Numbered from the stretch's first letter, positions 1 through 11,936 are shown. The stretch: 64,000 bases of DNA from AC-37 sp036386455 (GCA_036386455.1 DASVVS010000119.1:1-64000); one strand, 5' to 3'. Notes: generated by a model from the letters alone, not told the origin. Translations and numbers: made by a program.

Positions 1-1
1 G

Positions 2-2080
<2,079 letters not shown>

Positions 2081-2119
2081 AACGTCGCGCGTTCGTAGCG
2101 CGATTGAGCGCTTGGAAGT

Positions 2120-2125
2120 TATTGT
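2120..2125 (+). promoter_or_regulatory. -10-like TATTGT, leaderless start
   Basis: The TANNNT hexamer ends 6 bases before the ATG of the NYN-domain gene. No Shine-Dalgarno sequence lies at normal spacing, so transcription would begin at or next to the start codon. One of a recurring set in this window. Confidence 0.45.
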
Positions 2126-2131
2126 CTGGTT

Positions 2132-2857
2132 ATGGACGTCGGCGTTTACATCGACGGCTACAACCTGTACTACGGGGCACGCGGGCTCTGTGGAGGGAGC
2201 GTGCCGGGGTGGCGCTGGCTCGATCTTCGCGGCTTGGCGTCGAGCCTCGTTCCTCCATCATGGAGTGGGGCCGCTATCACGCGGCTCGTTTACTGCACGG
2301 CTCGCATTGACGCCGCCGAGAATCCGACTGGCTACGCGGAACAAGACATCTATCTCAAAGCGTTGCAAGGCTCAGGGTCGGCAGATTGGATCGAGTACGG
2401 CTACTACGTGTCGAGGGTGAAGAAAGCTCCGCTGGCCGTCGAGGGCCCGCAGGGCCGTCCTGTGCTGACCCGTTCAAACTGGCCAGTGATGATCCGCGAC
2501 GGCGCTGATGCCCCTGTTCCGGGAGCGTCATTCATGGTCAAGCACGCACGCCGTGAGGAGAAGGGCTCGGATGTCAATGTGGCGGCACACCTCTTGCTCG
2601 ACGTGCTGACGCCGAACGTCAATGCCGCGATAGTGGTTTCGAACGACAGTGATCTGCGCTTCGCAGTCAAGGAGGCGCGTCCTCGCGTGCCTGTGGGGAC
2701 AGTCAACCCCTCACGGAACTACACGGCAGGGGCACTGAAAGGTGCCCCAACCGACGGCGTGGGGGGCCACTGGTGGCGGAAGTTGACGAGGGGCGACATC
2801 ACCAGCAATCAACTGCCGGATCCGGCAGGCGGACATGCGAAGCCAGCCGGTTGGTAG
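2132..2857 (+). CDS. NYN-domain (PIN-like) putative ribonuclease
   Basis: A 241-residue protein with the NYN/LabA-type PIN-like fold pattern: YIDGYN near the N-terminus (D8), KGSDVN at 145-150 (D147) and SNDSDL at 170-175 (D172, D174). These acidic residues would bind the metal of a nuclease site. Related proteins are single-strand-specific RNases or tRNA/rRNA-processing enzymes; the actual substrate cannot be told. The gene is visibly less GC-rich than clpB and the ABC genes around it, with many A/T third positions. It has its own promoter-like hexamer and is closed by a strong terminator, so it looks like an independently acquired single-gene unit. No antitoxin-like partner is visible. Confidence 0.82.
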   Translation: MDVGVYIDGYNLYYGARGLCGGSVPGWRWLDLRGLASSLVPPSWSGAAITRLVYCTARIDAAENPTGYAEQDIYLKALQGSGSADWIEYGYYVSRVKKAPLAVEGPQGRPVLTRSNWPVMIRDGADAPVPGASFMVKHARREEKGSDVNVAAHLLLDVLTPNVNAAIVVSNDSDLRFAVKEARPRVPVGTVNPSRNYTAGALKGAPTDGVGGHWWRKLTRGDITSNQLPDPAGGHAKPAGW

Positions 2858-2901
2858 CTGTTGAAGTCCGTCCGACCTGCCGATACTATGTACGTCATAC
2901 C

Positions 2902-2934
2902 ACCCGGCCCCTCGTGGGCCGGGTCTCTTTTTTT
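2902..2934 (+). terminator. Rho-independent terminator
   Basis: A 9-bp perfect stem ACCCGGCCC/GGGCCGGGT with a 5-base loop (2902-2924) is followed by a T-tract at 2928-2934. It lies about 45 bases after the NYN stop codon. It is the only canonical U-tailed terminator I see in the window. Confidence 0.88.
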
Positions 2935-3017
2935 CTGAGGCCTTTGCTACGGGGGCTTACGAAGCGGCTGCGTAAGCAACCGCTCAGTTCGGCGGGTCCC
3001 GCCGGTCATATCGTCCA

Positions 3018-3923
3018 GTGACGATGACCACCGAGCCCGCCATCCGCCTCCGCGGCGTCAAGAAGAGCTTCGGCCCGATCACCGCCGTGGACGGGCTCGA
3101 TCTCGACGTGCCGCCCGGCATCTGTCTCGGCCTGCTCGGGCCGAACGGGGCCGGCAAGTCCACCACGATGCGGATGCTCACCGGGCAGGCCATCGCCGAC
3201 GCGGGCGAGATCACGGTTCTCGGCCACCAGCTCCCGCGCGAGTCGAAGGACGCGCGGGCGCGGATGGGCGTCGTGCCGCAGCTCGACAACCTCGACGTGG
3301 ACGTGACCGTCGGCGACAACCTCGCGATCTTCGCCCGGCTCTACCGCGTGCGCGACGTGCGCGCCGCGATCGACAAGGGCCTCGCCATCGCTCGCCTCGC
3401 CGAGCGCGAGGGCGACCCCGTCGACAAGCTCTCCGGCGGCATGCGGCGCCGCCTCCTGCTCGCGCGCGGGCTGATCCACTCGCCCGAGCTGCTGCTGCTC
3501 GACGAGCCGACCGTCGGCCTGGACCCCCAGATCCGCACCGAGCTGTGGACGCTGATCGACGGCCTGCGCACCGAGGGCAAGACGATCCTCATGTCCACCC
3601 ACTACATCGAGGAGGCCGAGCGCCTGGCCGACGAGGTGGCGGTCATGGCCAACGGGAAGGTCCTCGCCCGCGGGAAGCCGCGCGACCTGATCGCCGAGCA
3701 CGCCGGCCGCGAGACAGCCGAGTTCTACGGCCCGCCCGCGCGGCTGGCCGAGGTGCGGGCGCAGGCCGAGGCGCAGGGCCTGCGCGTGCGGCCGGCCGGA
3801 CCCGCGGTGGCGATCGTGGGCTCCGAGAACGCCGGCGACGAGGCGTTCCCGGCCGAGTCGATCCGCCGCGCGGCCACGCTCGAGGACGTCTTCGTGCTGC
3901 TCACGGGGGAGGAGGCGGAGTGA
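3018..3923 (+). CDS. ABC-2 exporter ATP-binding protein (NodI/DrrA type)
   Basis: A 301-residue ATPase subunit of an ABC-2 exporter, energising the membrane protein encoded immediately downstream. It has Walker A GPNGAGKST (41-49), a Q-loop in GVVPQ, signature LSGGM (138-142), Walker B LLLLDEPTVGLD and the switch His in MSTHYIEEAE. The C-terminal 70 residues form the small extra domain usual in drug/lipid exporter ATPases. The start is GTG 3018 or ATG 3024, with nothing decisive between them. The stop overlaps the permease start (GTGA). The substrate is unknown; the NodI/DrrA families export lipo-oligosaccharides and drugs. Confidence 0.93.
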   Translation: MTMTTEPAIRLRGVKKSFGPITAVDGLDLDVPPGICLGLLGPNGAGKSTTMRMLTGQAIADAGEITVLGHQLPRESKDARARMGVVPQLDNLDVDVTVGDNLAIFARLYRVRDVRAAIDKGLAIARLAEREGDPVDKLSGGMRRRLLLARGLIHSPELLLLDEPTVGLDPQIRTELWTLIDGLRTEGKTILMSTHYIEEAERLADEVAVMANGKVLARGKPRDLIAEHAGRETAEFYGPPARLAEVRAQAEAQGLRVRPAGPAVAIVGSENAGDEAFPAESIRRAATLEDVFVLLTGEEAE

Positions 3924-4708
3924 CCGGGCCGGGGGGCCGGATGAGGCGCCTGGACCCCGCCGCGATCGCCGGCGTGATGAGCCGGGAGATGGCCAACTAC
4001 CGGACGATCTGGAAGTCGATGACGTTCTCGAGCGTGCTCGAGCCGATCGTCTACCTGCTGGCGTTCGGGCTGGGCCTGGGCGCGACGATCGTGGACAAGG
4101 TCGAGGGGCTCGAGTACGTGGAGTTCGTCGGCACCGGGATGGTCGCCACGGCGGTGATCTTCTCGAGCGCGCTGCCGGCGATGTTCGGCGTCTTCGTCAA
4201 GCACCACTTCCAGCGCACCTACGACGCGATCCTGGCCGCGCCGGTCGACGTCGAGGAGCTCGTCACGGCCGAGATGCTGTGGATCGGGATCCGCGCCGGC
4301 GTCTACGGCACGTTCCCGCTGCTGGCCGCGATGGGCTTCGGCCTCGACCCGGCGCCCGGGATGCTGCTCGTGCCGCTGTTCAACTTCATCACCGCGCTCG
4401 GCTTCGCCGCGTTCGGCATCGCGGTGGCCGGCACCGTCGAGAAGATCGACCAGTTCAACTACGTGACGACGCTCTTCGTCACGCCGCTGTTCCTCGTAGC
4501 CGGCACCTTCTTCCCGATCGGCCAGCTCCCCGAGGGCTTCCAGATCGCCTCGCAGCTCAACCCGCTGCACCACCTGGTCGAGCTCGTGCGCCACGCGAGC
4601 TTCGGCTTCGAGGCGACCGACCCGCTGCGGGTGCTGGCGCTGCTGGGCCTGGCGATCGTCCTCTGGCGCGTGGCTATCAGCCGGATGACGAAGCGCCTGA
4701 TCGACTAG
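3920..4708 (+). CDS. ABC-2 exporter permease (NodJ/DrrB type)
   Basis: A 262-residue integral membrane protein with about six hydrophobic segments. It shows the ABC-2 permease pattern FQRTYDAILAAPV in the first half and FFPIGQLP...LNPLHHLVELVR near the end, typical of NodJ/DrrB-like exporters. The start GTG 3920 overlaps the ATPase stop by four bases. A strong GGAGGAGG-type ribosome site lies just upstream (about 3906-3915), which favours 3920 over ATG 3941. It forms a two-gene operon with the ATPase. Confidence 0.92.
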   Translation: MTGPGGRMRRLDPAAIAGVMSREMANYRTIWKSMTFSSVLEPIVYLLAFGLGLGATIVDKVEGLEYVEFVGTGMVATAVIFSSALPAMFGVFVKHHFQRTYDAILAAPVDVEELVTAEMLWIGIRAGVYGTFPLLAAMGFGLDPAPGMLLVPLFNFITALGFAAFGIAVAGTVEKIDQFNYVTTLFVTPLFLVAGTFFPIGQLPEGFQIASQLNPLHHLVELVRHASFGFEATDPLRVLALLGLAIVLWRVAISRMTKRLID

Positions 4709-4720
4709 CCGCCCGGCTAG
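4705..4720. terminator. Bidirectional stem-loop between convergent genes
   Basis: CTAGCCG-CC-CGGCTAG is a perfect 7-bp inverted repeat holding the TAG stops of both convergent genes (permease on +, TPR protein on -). There is no U-tract, so intrinsic termination strength is uncertain. Confidence 0.45.
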
Positions 4721-6327
4721 CGCCGGCGCAGCCGCGTGAGCATCCGCGTCGGGTCCTGCCCGCCGAGCTCCTCGGCCCGGCGCCCCACGGCGCGCGCCTC
4801 GCGGCGCTTGCCCAGGTCGCGGAGCACGAGCGCGAGGCCCTCCATCGCGGCGACCGTCGCCGGGTGGCGCTCGCCGTAGACGGAGCGGCGGGCGGCCACG
4901 AGCTGCTCGTAGACCACCCGGGCGGCGGACGGCATCCCGCCCTGCGCCTGCATCGCAGCGAGGTTGCCCATCGCGTGCAGCGTGTCGGGATGCTCGGCCC
5001 CGTTCGTGCGGTGTCGCACGGCCACCACGGCCTGCGCCAGCTCGTGGGCGCGCGCGCGCTCGCCCTGGTGCCACAGGGTGGCGGCCAGGTTCGACATCGC
5101 GGTCAGCGTCTTCGGGTGCTCCTCGCCGAGCGTCGCGCGCGCGTGCGCGAGCAGCTCCGTGTGCAGCTCGCGGGCCGACTCGAGGTCGCCCTGCGCGCCG
5201 CGGATCTCCGCGAGGTTGTTGAGCTGCGTGTAGCCGGCCAGCGTGGGCGCGTCGTCCATCAGCTCGCCCACGCGCTCGTGCAGCTCGCGCGCGCGGTCGT
5301 GCTCGCCGAGCTTGTGGAGCGTCGCGCCCAGGTTGCTCATCGCCTGGATGGTCATCGGATGCGTCTCGCCGAGCAGCCGGGTCCGCGCCTCGAGCACCTC
5401 CTCGTGCAGCACGCGGGCGGCGCGCTCCTCGCCGAGCGCGGTCATCACCACTGCCAGATTGGACTTCGAGGCGAGCGTCTTCGGGTGCTCCTCGCCCAGC
5501 ACGCGGCGCCGCGTCTCCAGCACCCGCTCGTCCAGCACGCGGGCGCGGCGCAGGTCGCCGGCCGCGAAGTACGACCGGGCGAGGTTGTTGGTCATCGTCA
5601 GCGTTCGCGGGTCGTCCTCGCCGAGGTCGCGCCGCGCGCCGGCGAGCGCCGCCTCGCGCAGCTCGTGCCCGCCGCGGGGGTCGCCCTGCTCCTCGAGGAT
5701 GATCGCGAGGTTGTTCATGGAGCCGAGTGTGTCCGGATGCTCGATTCCCTGAACGCGAACTCTCACGTCGAGCGCCTCCTCCTCGAGGCCGCGGGCCGCG
5801 ACGGCCTCGCCCTGCGCGAGCAGGACGGCCGCGAGCTGGGCGTTCGCCTCGGCCAGGGCGAGCTCCGAGGGGCGCGGCGCGGCGCGGGCGATCTCCAGGG
5901 CGCGCTCGGCCAGCGAGCGGGCGCCGTCGCTGGCGCCGTGCGCGGCGATCAGGTAGGCGGATCCGGCGACGAGTGCGAACGCAGCCGCGTCGTGGGCGAC
6001 GCTCAGGCGCCGGGCGTGCGCCGCGGCGGTGACCACGTGCGGCAGCAGGGCGGCGCAGAGCGGCCAGCTCGCCGCGTCCTCGACGGCGAGGTCCGAGGGG
6101 AAGACGTCGCGCACGAGCTCCATCGCGACGGCCGCCATCCGGGCCGCCTCGTCGTCGCCGAGCTCGGAGCGGACCGCCTCTGCCGCGTCCTCGGCCAGCG
6201 GCTCGAGCGGCTCGCCCAGCAGCTCGGAGGGGAGCGGCTCGGCGGCCAGGAACGCGCGCACGTATGTCCTCGCCTCAGGCAGGGCGTGCTCGAGCGCTTC
6301 GAGTCCGGGGCCGCCGGTCGAATCCAT
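4717..6327 (-). CDS. Tetratricopeptide-repeat protein, kinesin-light-chain type
   Basis: A 536-residue protein. The second half (from about residue 180) is a regular array of roughly 42-residue TPR units carrying the signature EHP-x-TL-x2-M-x-NLA-x3 and a following GE/GD-x2-RAR-x-L helix, as in kinesin-light-chain-like TPR_10/TPR_12 proteins. The N-terminal 170 residues are Ala/Glu-rich and helical without a recognised domain. Such arrays are scaffolds for protein-protein contacts; no effector, NB-ARC or kinase domain is attached. The start ATG 6327 is the first Met that leaves a separate promoter region for the divergent GYD gene. The frame stays open upstream to 6642, but that would overlap the GYD gene on the other strand. 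Confidence 0.85.
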   Translation of the reverse strand: MDSTGGPGLEALEHALPEARTYVRAFLAAEPLPSELLGEPLEPLAEDAAEAVRSELGDDEAARMAAVAMELVRDVFPSDLAVEDAASWPLCAALLPHVVTAAAHARRLSVAHDAAAFALVAGSAYLIAAHGASDGARSLAERALEIARAAPRPSELALAEANAQLAAVLLAQGEAVAARGLEEEALDVRVRVQGIEHPDTLGSMNNLAIILEEQGDPRGGHELREAALAGARRDLGEDDPRTLTMTNNLARSYFAAGDLRRARVLDERVLETRRRVLGEEHPKTLASKSNLAVVMTALGEERAARVLHEEVLEARTRLLGETHPMTIQAMSNLGATLHKLGEHDRARELHERVGELMDDAPTLAGYTQLNNLAEIRGAQGDLESARELHTELLAHARATLGEEHPKTLTAMSNLAATLWHQGERARAHELAQAVVAVRHRTNGAEHPDTLHAMGNLAAMQAQGGMPSAARVVYEQLVAARRSVYGERHPATVAAMEGLALVLRDLGKRREARAVGRRAEELGGQDPTRMLTRLRRR

Positions 6328-6418
6328 GTATGGCGAGTCGGCGCGCGATGCGGATTCCTTGAGCACGGGCGGCGTAGTAGCGTGCGCCCGGAAGCAGCCC
6401 CGCCACCGGAGGAAGGCC

Positions 6419-6696
6419 TTGCCCACGTACGTGATGCTCACCACCCTCACCCCCGAGGGAGTCCAGACGCTCAAGAACAACCCGTCCCGGATCCTCGAGG
6501 TCAACAAGGAGGTCGAGCAGCTCGGCGCCTCCGTGAAGGCCCAGTGGGCGGTGCTCGGCCAGTACGACTTCGTGAACGTGATCGAGGCGCCCGACGAGAA
6601 GACCATGGCGCGGGTCTCGCTCGAGCTCGGCTCCCGCGGCACCGCCCGCTACGAGACGCTCACCGGGATCCCGGTCGAGGACTTCATAGCCACGCT

Positions 6697-6700
<4 letters not shown>
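6419..6700 (+). CDS. GYD-domain protein
   Basis: A small 93-residue protein of the GYD (dimeric alpha-beta barrel) family: PTYVMLTTLTPEG at the start and GQYDFVNVIEAPDE in the middle. The start is TTG 6419, because family members begin at this PTYV segment and because a strong GGAGGAAGG ribosome site sits just upstream (6408-6416). Its stop overlaps the purD start by three bases, so it is the first gene of the GYD-purD-purE run. Its function is unknown; the coupling to purD suggests a role tied to that pathway, but this is inference. Confidence 0.83.
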
Positions 6701-7976
<1,276 letters not shown>

Positions 7977-7980
<4 letters not shown>

Positions 7981-8462
7981 GCGAGGCGGCTGTTCCGGAT
8001 CCCGGAGCGATCACCGAGACCGAGGTGCAGGACGAGTTCGAGGAGCTGGACGTGGACGCGCCGCTCGTCGGCATCGTGATGGGCTCGAAGAGCGACATGC
8101 CGGCCATGGAGAAGGCGAGCGTCTGGCTGGAGGAGCAGGGCATCAAGTCCGAGACGCGCGTGATGAGCGCGCACCGCGACCCCGACACCGTGGCCGACTA
8201 CGCCAAGAACGCGCAGATGCGCGGGCTGCGCGTGATCATCGCGGGGGCCGGCCTCGCGGCCGCGCTGCCGGGCGTGGTGGCGGCGCACACGCAGCTCCCC
8301 GTGATCGGCGTGCCGCTCACGAGCTCGACGTCGGTCGCCGGCGGGCTCGACGCGCTGCTGGCGATCGCGCAGATGCCGCCGGGTGTGCCGGTCGCGTGCG
8401 TGGGCGTGGACAACGCGCGCAACGCGGCGGTGCTGGCGGCGCGCATCCTGGGCCGCACGTAG
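7977..8462 (+). CDS. purE: N5-carboxyaminoimidazole ribonucleotide mutase
   Basis: Converts N5-CAIR to CAIR in purine synthesis. The 161 residues begin with about 30 extra acidic residues before the conserved core VGIVMGSKSD. The active-site segment SAHRDPD and the loop IIAGAG are present. The usual class I motif GGAAHLPG reads GLAAALPG here. The ATG start overlaps the purD stop. Class I PurE normally needs PurK to make its substrate, and no purK lies in the window. Confidence 0.93.
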
Positions 8463-8520
8463 CTCCGCAACCCCGGCCTCGCGCCCGGGTTCTGAGCGGC
8501 GACGACGACAGGGGGACGGG

Positions 8521-9237
8521 ATGAAGAGGACGATCGTGGCCGCGGCCGGCGCGGCCCTGGTGGCGGGTGCGATCGGCGCCGGAGCGGCGCCGAACACGAA
8601 GGACCCGACCTCGCGCTGCGTGGTGCCGGGCGCTCAGCCGATCACCGCCAACGAGGACGCGCGCGTGTACGGGCTCGAGCGCGAGTTCGCCAGGGACACC
8701 TCCCGCACGGCCATCTACGCGTGCTCGTTCCGCACCGGCAGGAAGGTGCCGCTCGGCACCGCGGCGGTCGCCGGCGGCGATGCGGACGAGGACGTGCCGG
8801 TCCGCTACATCCGCAGCATCCGACTCACCCAGGACTTCAACGACGGGAGCGGGGCGGGCGTGGCGTTCGTGGACACCGACTGCACCAAGGACCCGTGCCG
8901 GTTCAGGGTCGTCGTCAAGTCGCTGCGGACCGGCAGGACGATCATGCGCCGGGCGGCCGGGAGCGGCTTCGACCTCATCGCGCTCTCGCGCCCCACCGAC
9001 CAGGACGGCTTCGCGCTCGCCTGGCTCGAGACGAGCCCGCCGGGCGGCGGCTGCCCCTGCCGCGTGCACCTCGTGAAGGACTCGGGCGACAAGGTTCTCG
9101 ACGAGGGCGCCGACATCGACTCGGACCTCTTCGGCGAGGTCGCGAACGACGGGCCGGGGATCGTGCGGTTCTCCGGCACGAACGAGTTCGTGTGGAAGCG
9201 CGGCGGCGTGATCAGGTCGGCCAGCTTCAACGACTGA
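8521..9237 (+). CDS. Secreted protein of unknown function
   Basis: 238 residues. The N-terminus KRTIVAAAGAALVAGAIGAGAA is a signal peptide followed by a Cys-containing mature domain rich in beta-strand pattern (VAFVDTDC, FALAWLETS, IVRFSGTNEFVWKR). Paired cysteines (CTKDPC, GGCPC) suggest disulfides after export. No family is recognised. The ATG at 8521 is preceded by a GGGGGA ribosome site. It lies 58 bases after purE and could be read through from it. Confidence 0.68.
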   Translation: MKRTIVAAAGAALVAGAIGAGAAPNTKDPTSRCVVPGAQPITANEDARVYGLEREFARDTSRTAIYACSFRTGRKVPLGTAAVAGGDADEDVPVRYIRSIRLTQDFNDGSGAGVAFVDTDCTKDPCRFRVVVKSLRTGRTIMRRAAGSGFDLIALSRPTDQDGFALAWLETSPPGGGCPCRVHLVKDSGDKVLDEGADIDSDLFGEVANDGPGIVRFSGTNEFVWKRGGVIRSASFND

Positions 9238-9262
9238 CGGCCGAGCCGCCGCCGGGCTACAG

Positions 9263-9778
9263 CTAGGCCGGTACCGACTGCGCCACCGCGAACGGCGGTG
9301 GGCCCAGCAGCTCCACGGACCCGTTCCGCTCGGCCGACGCCTGGATGCGCGGGATGTCGAGCGGCCCGTCGGGCGGCAGCTCCGCCGCCGCGGCCGGCTC
9401 GCCCGCGTCGCGGAAGAACTGCTCGGCCTCCGCGGGTCCCGGCGTGAGAAGGGTCAGGAAGCGCACCGTCTCCGACGCGACCACGAACGCGTGCGGCGTA
9501 CCGCGCGGGATCGAGAGGAACGCACCGGGGCCGGCGCTGACCTCGCGGCCGTCGACGTGGGCGAGCAGCTCGCCGTCGAACACGTAGAAGCTCTCGTCCT
9601 CACCCGGATGCCGATGCAGCGGCGTGGCCTTGCCGCGCCGCGAGAGCATCTCGAACAGGACGAACGCCCCGTCCGTCTCGGCGCTCGTCGCCTTGAAGGT
9701 GATCAGTGAGTTGTTGAACCAGAGGAGCTCGCCGTCTCGCTCCTCGCGCATGACCGTCATCTCGGACCTCCCCGCCAT
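9263..9778 (-). CDS. Cupin-domain protein
   Basis: 171 residues with one cupin barrel. Motif 1 is TPLHRHPGEDESFYVFDGE (metal ligands His, His, Glu) and motif 2 is PRGTPHAFVV. It resembles the quercetin-dioxygenase-like single-domain cupins; substrate unknown. It is divergent from the adjacent TetR gene with only 31 bases between the starts, so it is a likely target of that regulator. A second possible start (MTVMREE) lies six codons in. Confidence 0.85.
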   Translation of the reverse strand: MAGRSEMTVMREERDGELLWFNNSLITFKATSAETDGAFVLFEMLSRRGKATPLHRHPGEDESFYVFDGELLAHVDGREVSAGPGAFLSIPRGTPHAFVVASETVRFLTLLTPGPAEAEQFFRDAGEPAAAAELPPDGPLDIPRIQASAERNGSVELLGPPPFAVAQSVPA

Positions 9779-9789
9779 TGCCGTCCGTC

Positions 9790-9828
9790 ATGAGACTACA
9801 CTGATCATGATGAGCAGTCAAGTCTCAT
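9790..9828. promoter_or_regulatory. Candidate TetR operator over overlapping divergent promoters
   Basis: Perfect 8-bp inverted repeat ATGAGACT (9790-9797) / AGTCTCAT (9821-9828), with TGATCA in the centre. The left arm overlaps two opposed -10-like hexamers: TAGTCT on the minus strand (9793-9798) for the cupin gene and TACACT on the plus strand (9797-9802) for tetR. The right arm lies inside the first codons of tetR. Confidence 0.45.
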
Positions 9829-10409
9829 ATGAGCAAGGCGGCCGGAGCCGGCAGAAGGCCCGCACGCGCGCGGCGCTGATCGACGCCGCTCGCGAGCTCC
9901 TCGGGGAGGGCGTCAATCCGACCGTGGAGGCGTCGGCCGCACGGGCGGGGATCTCGCGTGCCACGGCGTACCGCTACTTCCCGAACCTGCGCAGCCTCCT
10001 CGCGGCCGCGCGCCCGCAGCTCGAGGCCGTGTCGCTGCTGGGCGACGAACCGCCCCCCGACCCGGCCGCCCGTCTGAGGATCGCGGTCGACGGGCTACTG
10101 AGCATGACGCTCGAGTCCGAGGCGGCCCTGCGGGCGATGCTGAGGCTGTCGCTCGAGCCGGGGAGGAGCACCGGCGACGACCTCGCGTTCCGTAGCGGCC
10201 GGCGCATCGGGTGGATCGCGGAGGCGCTCGCGCCCCTGCGCGAAGAGCTGGCGGCCGGCGAGTTCGACCGGCTGGTGACCGCGATCGCCACGGCCGTCGG
10301 AATCGACGCGCTCGTCTGGCTCACCGACGTCGCCGGGCACTCGCGCGAGGAGGCGGCGGAGCTCATGCGCTGGTCGGCCCAGGCGCTGCTGCGCGGCGCC
10401 CTCGCCTAG
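9810..10409 (+). CDS. TetR-family transcriptional regulator
   Basis: 199 residues. The N-terminal helix-turn-helix (TRAALIDAARELLGEG ... ASAARAGISRATAYRYFPNLRSLL) is typical TetR, followed by a helical ligand-binding and dimerisation domain of normal length. The start is ATG 9810, or ATG 9807 just before it: a TACACT hexamer ends 7 bases before 9810, suggesting a leaderless message. It probably controls itself and the divergent cupin gene through the inverted repeat in the shared promoter. Confidence 0.9.
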   Translation: MSSQVSYEQGGRSRQKARTRAALIDAARELLGEGVNPTVEASAARAGISRATAYRYFPNLRSLLAAARPQLEAVSLLGDEPPPDPAARLRIAVDGLLSMTLESEAALRAMLRLSLEPGRSTGDDLAFRSGRRIGWIAEALAPLREELAAGEFDRLVTAIATAVGIDALVWLTDVAGHSREEAAELMRWSAQALLRGALA

Positions 10410-10421
10410 CCCGGCGCCCTC

Positions 10422-11936
10422 CTACTTCGGTGCCTTGACCTTGACCTTCTTCTTGGTCGTGCGCTTGGCGCCGGCCGAGTCCTTCGCCCGGATCTCCGCG
10501 GTCACCTTGACGCTGCGCTTGCGGCGCACCAGGGCGCGCCCGGCGGAGGTCAGCTTGATCTTGGCCGTGCCCTTCTTGCCGCCCGCGATCTTGAACTTGC
10601 CGCTGCCGATGCTCTTCGTCTTGCTGGCCGCGCCGCTCAGCCTCAGGCTGCTGGCCGGCACGAGCAGGCGGACGCTGCCGCTGCAGGTGCCGGCGTCCGC
10701 CGGGCAGCGCAGGCCCATGCTCACGCTCCCCGAGCTGCTCATCGTCGAGGAGCTGCTGGTCATGCTCATCGACGGGCCGGAGCCGGAGCCGCCGCCGGAG
10801 CAGTCGGAGACGGCCTTGGTGGACGCCGCCTTCGCCGAGTACTGGGAGCCGTTCGTGCCGCTCCAGACGACCCAGCCCTCACCGGTGAACGAGCGCTGAG
10901 CGACGCGCGGCGCCAGCGCGTCGGTGTCGCAGGCGATCTGCCTGTTAGCCCGCCACTCGGTCTCGTTCGGCAGGCGGTAGCGCAGGTAAACGCCGTGCGC
11001 GAAGTACACGAACGCCATCCCCCCGGCCGCGTCCTGGTACAGGTCGGCGCCGTAGTCGACCATGTCGTCCGTCAGGGCGAGGGGGGCTCCGAACCCGCTG
11101 CCGTTCCACTCGCGCAGCAGCCACTTGCAGGTGAAGTCGCCGCAGTCGCCGGTGCTCGCGAGGAACAGCCCGGCGTGGCCGGAGGCGAGGTCGGGCTTGC
11201 GGCCCGCGCCGACGGGGGTGGGCGGGCCCCAGGCGGCGGCGTCGTTGTAGTCGCCTCCCGAGGGACCTTTGCGGAACAGGATGTTGCCGTCGGAGCCGCC
11301 CTCGTTCATGACCGCGACGGGCGTGTTCGGGTCGGCCAGCCCGATCGAGGCCGACCGGAGGCGGTTGCTCGGCCAGTCGAACAGCTGCGCGCGGGCGCTC
11401 GTGGATCCGCCGAGTGGGGTGGCCTGCGCGTAGAAGCCGGTCCCCAGGTCGCCCTGGATCGAGAAGATCGTGTCGCTGCCCTCCGGCCGCACGCTCTCGC
11501 GCGAGCTGGCGTGCGTGTCGGAGTCGCTCCCGACGTCGCGAACCTCGGGGAAGGTCGTGCCGTTGTCATTCGAGATGTGGGCGCGGATCGTCCCGTTCTG
11601 CTCGCGCTTGACGACGACGACCTGCCCGCCCGGCCGCGTGAACACCTGCGGCTGGCCGTAGCTGTGGGTGCCGAGGTCGAGCCGGTGCGAGCACTCGTTC
11701 CCGAAGTGGGCGACGCGGCAGTAGTGGAGCGCGTCCGTGCTGCTGGCGCCGTCGTTCACGTCCGGGCCCTCGTTCCAGACGATGTGCCCCGTGGTGGTCT
11801 CGGTGTCGACCGCGATCGAGGGCTGGCCGCCCTTCGCGCTCAGGAGGAAGGTGGGTCCGGCGGCCGCCGGTGCCGCCAGCGTCAGCGCCGCGATCGCGGC
11901 AGCCGCCGCCACGGATGAGAGCCCCCCTGCCCGCAT
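10422..11936 (-). CDS. Secreted beta-propeller-like protein with basic C-terminal domain
   Basis: 504 residues. There is a signal peptide (hydrophobic run ending APAAAG), then repeated strand-rich segments about 50-60 residues apart with Asp/Gly turns (SIAVDTETTTGHIVWNEG, QPQVFTRPGGQVVVVKRE), reminiscent of sialidase/BNR-like propellers. A linker of almost only Ser, Met, Gly and Thr follows (residues about 385-410), then a Cys-Cys loop and a Lys-rich domain of a kind common in secreted proteins of Solirubrobacter relatives. Exported and probably wall-associated; no enzyme motif is recognised. Confidence 0.7.
   Translation of the reverse strand: MRAGGLSSVAAAAAIAALTLAAPAAAGPTFLLSAKGGQPSIAVDTETTTGHIVWNEGPDVNDGASSTDALHYCRVAHFGNECSHRLDLGTHSYGQPQVFTRPGGQVVVVKREQNGTIRAHISNDNGTTFPEVRDVGSDSDTHASSRESVRPEGSDTIFSIQGDLGTGFYAQATPLGGSTSARAQLFDWPSNRLRSASIGLADPNTPVAVMNEGGSDGNILFRKGPSGGDYNDAAAWGPPTPVGAGRKPDLASGHAGLFLASTGDCGDFTCKWLLREWNGSGFGAPLALTDDMVDYGADLYQDAAGGMAFVYFAHGVYLRYRLPNETEWRANRQIACDTDALAPRVAQRSFTGEGWVVWSGTNGSQYSAKAASTKAVSDCSGGGSGSGPSMSMTSSSSTMSSSGSVSMGLRCPADAGTCSGSVRLLVPASSLRLSGAASKTKSIGSGKFKIAGGKKGTAKIKLTSAGRALVRRKRSVKVTAEIRAKDSAGAKRTTKKKVKVKAPK

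Noticed and set aside
3009..3014. TATCGT as -10 of the ABC ATPase gene
   Set aside because: Spacing to GTG 3018 (3 bases) is too short for a start at that codon, so the site does not fit the leaderless pattern.
4279..6696. Long plus-strand open frame continuous with purD
   Set aside because: It is antisense to the TPR gene, shows no family pattern, and PurD homology begins only at 6697; the extension is a GC-composition shadow.
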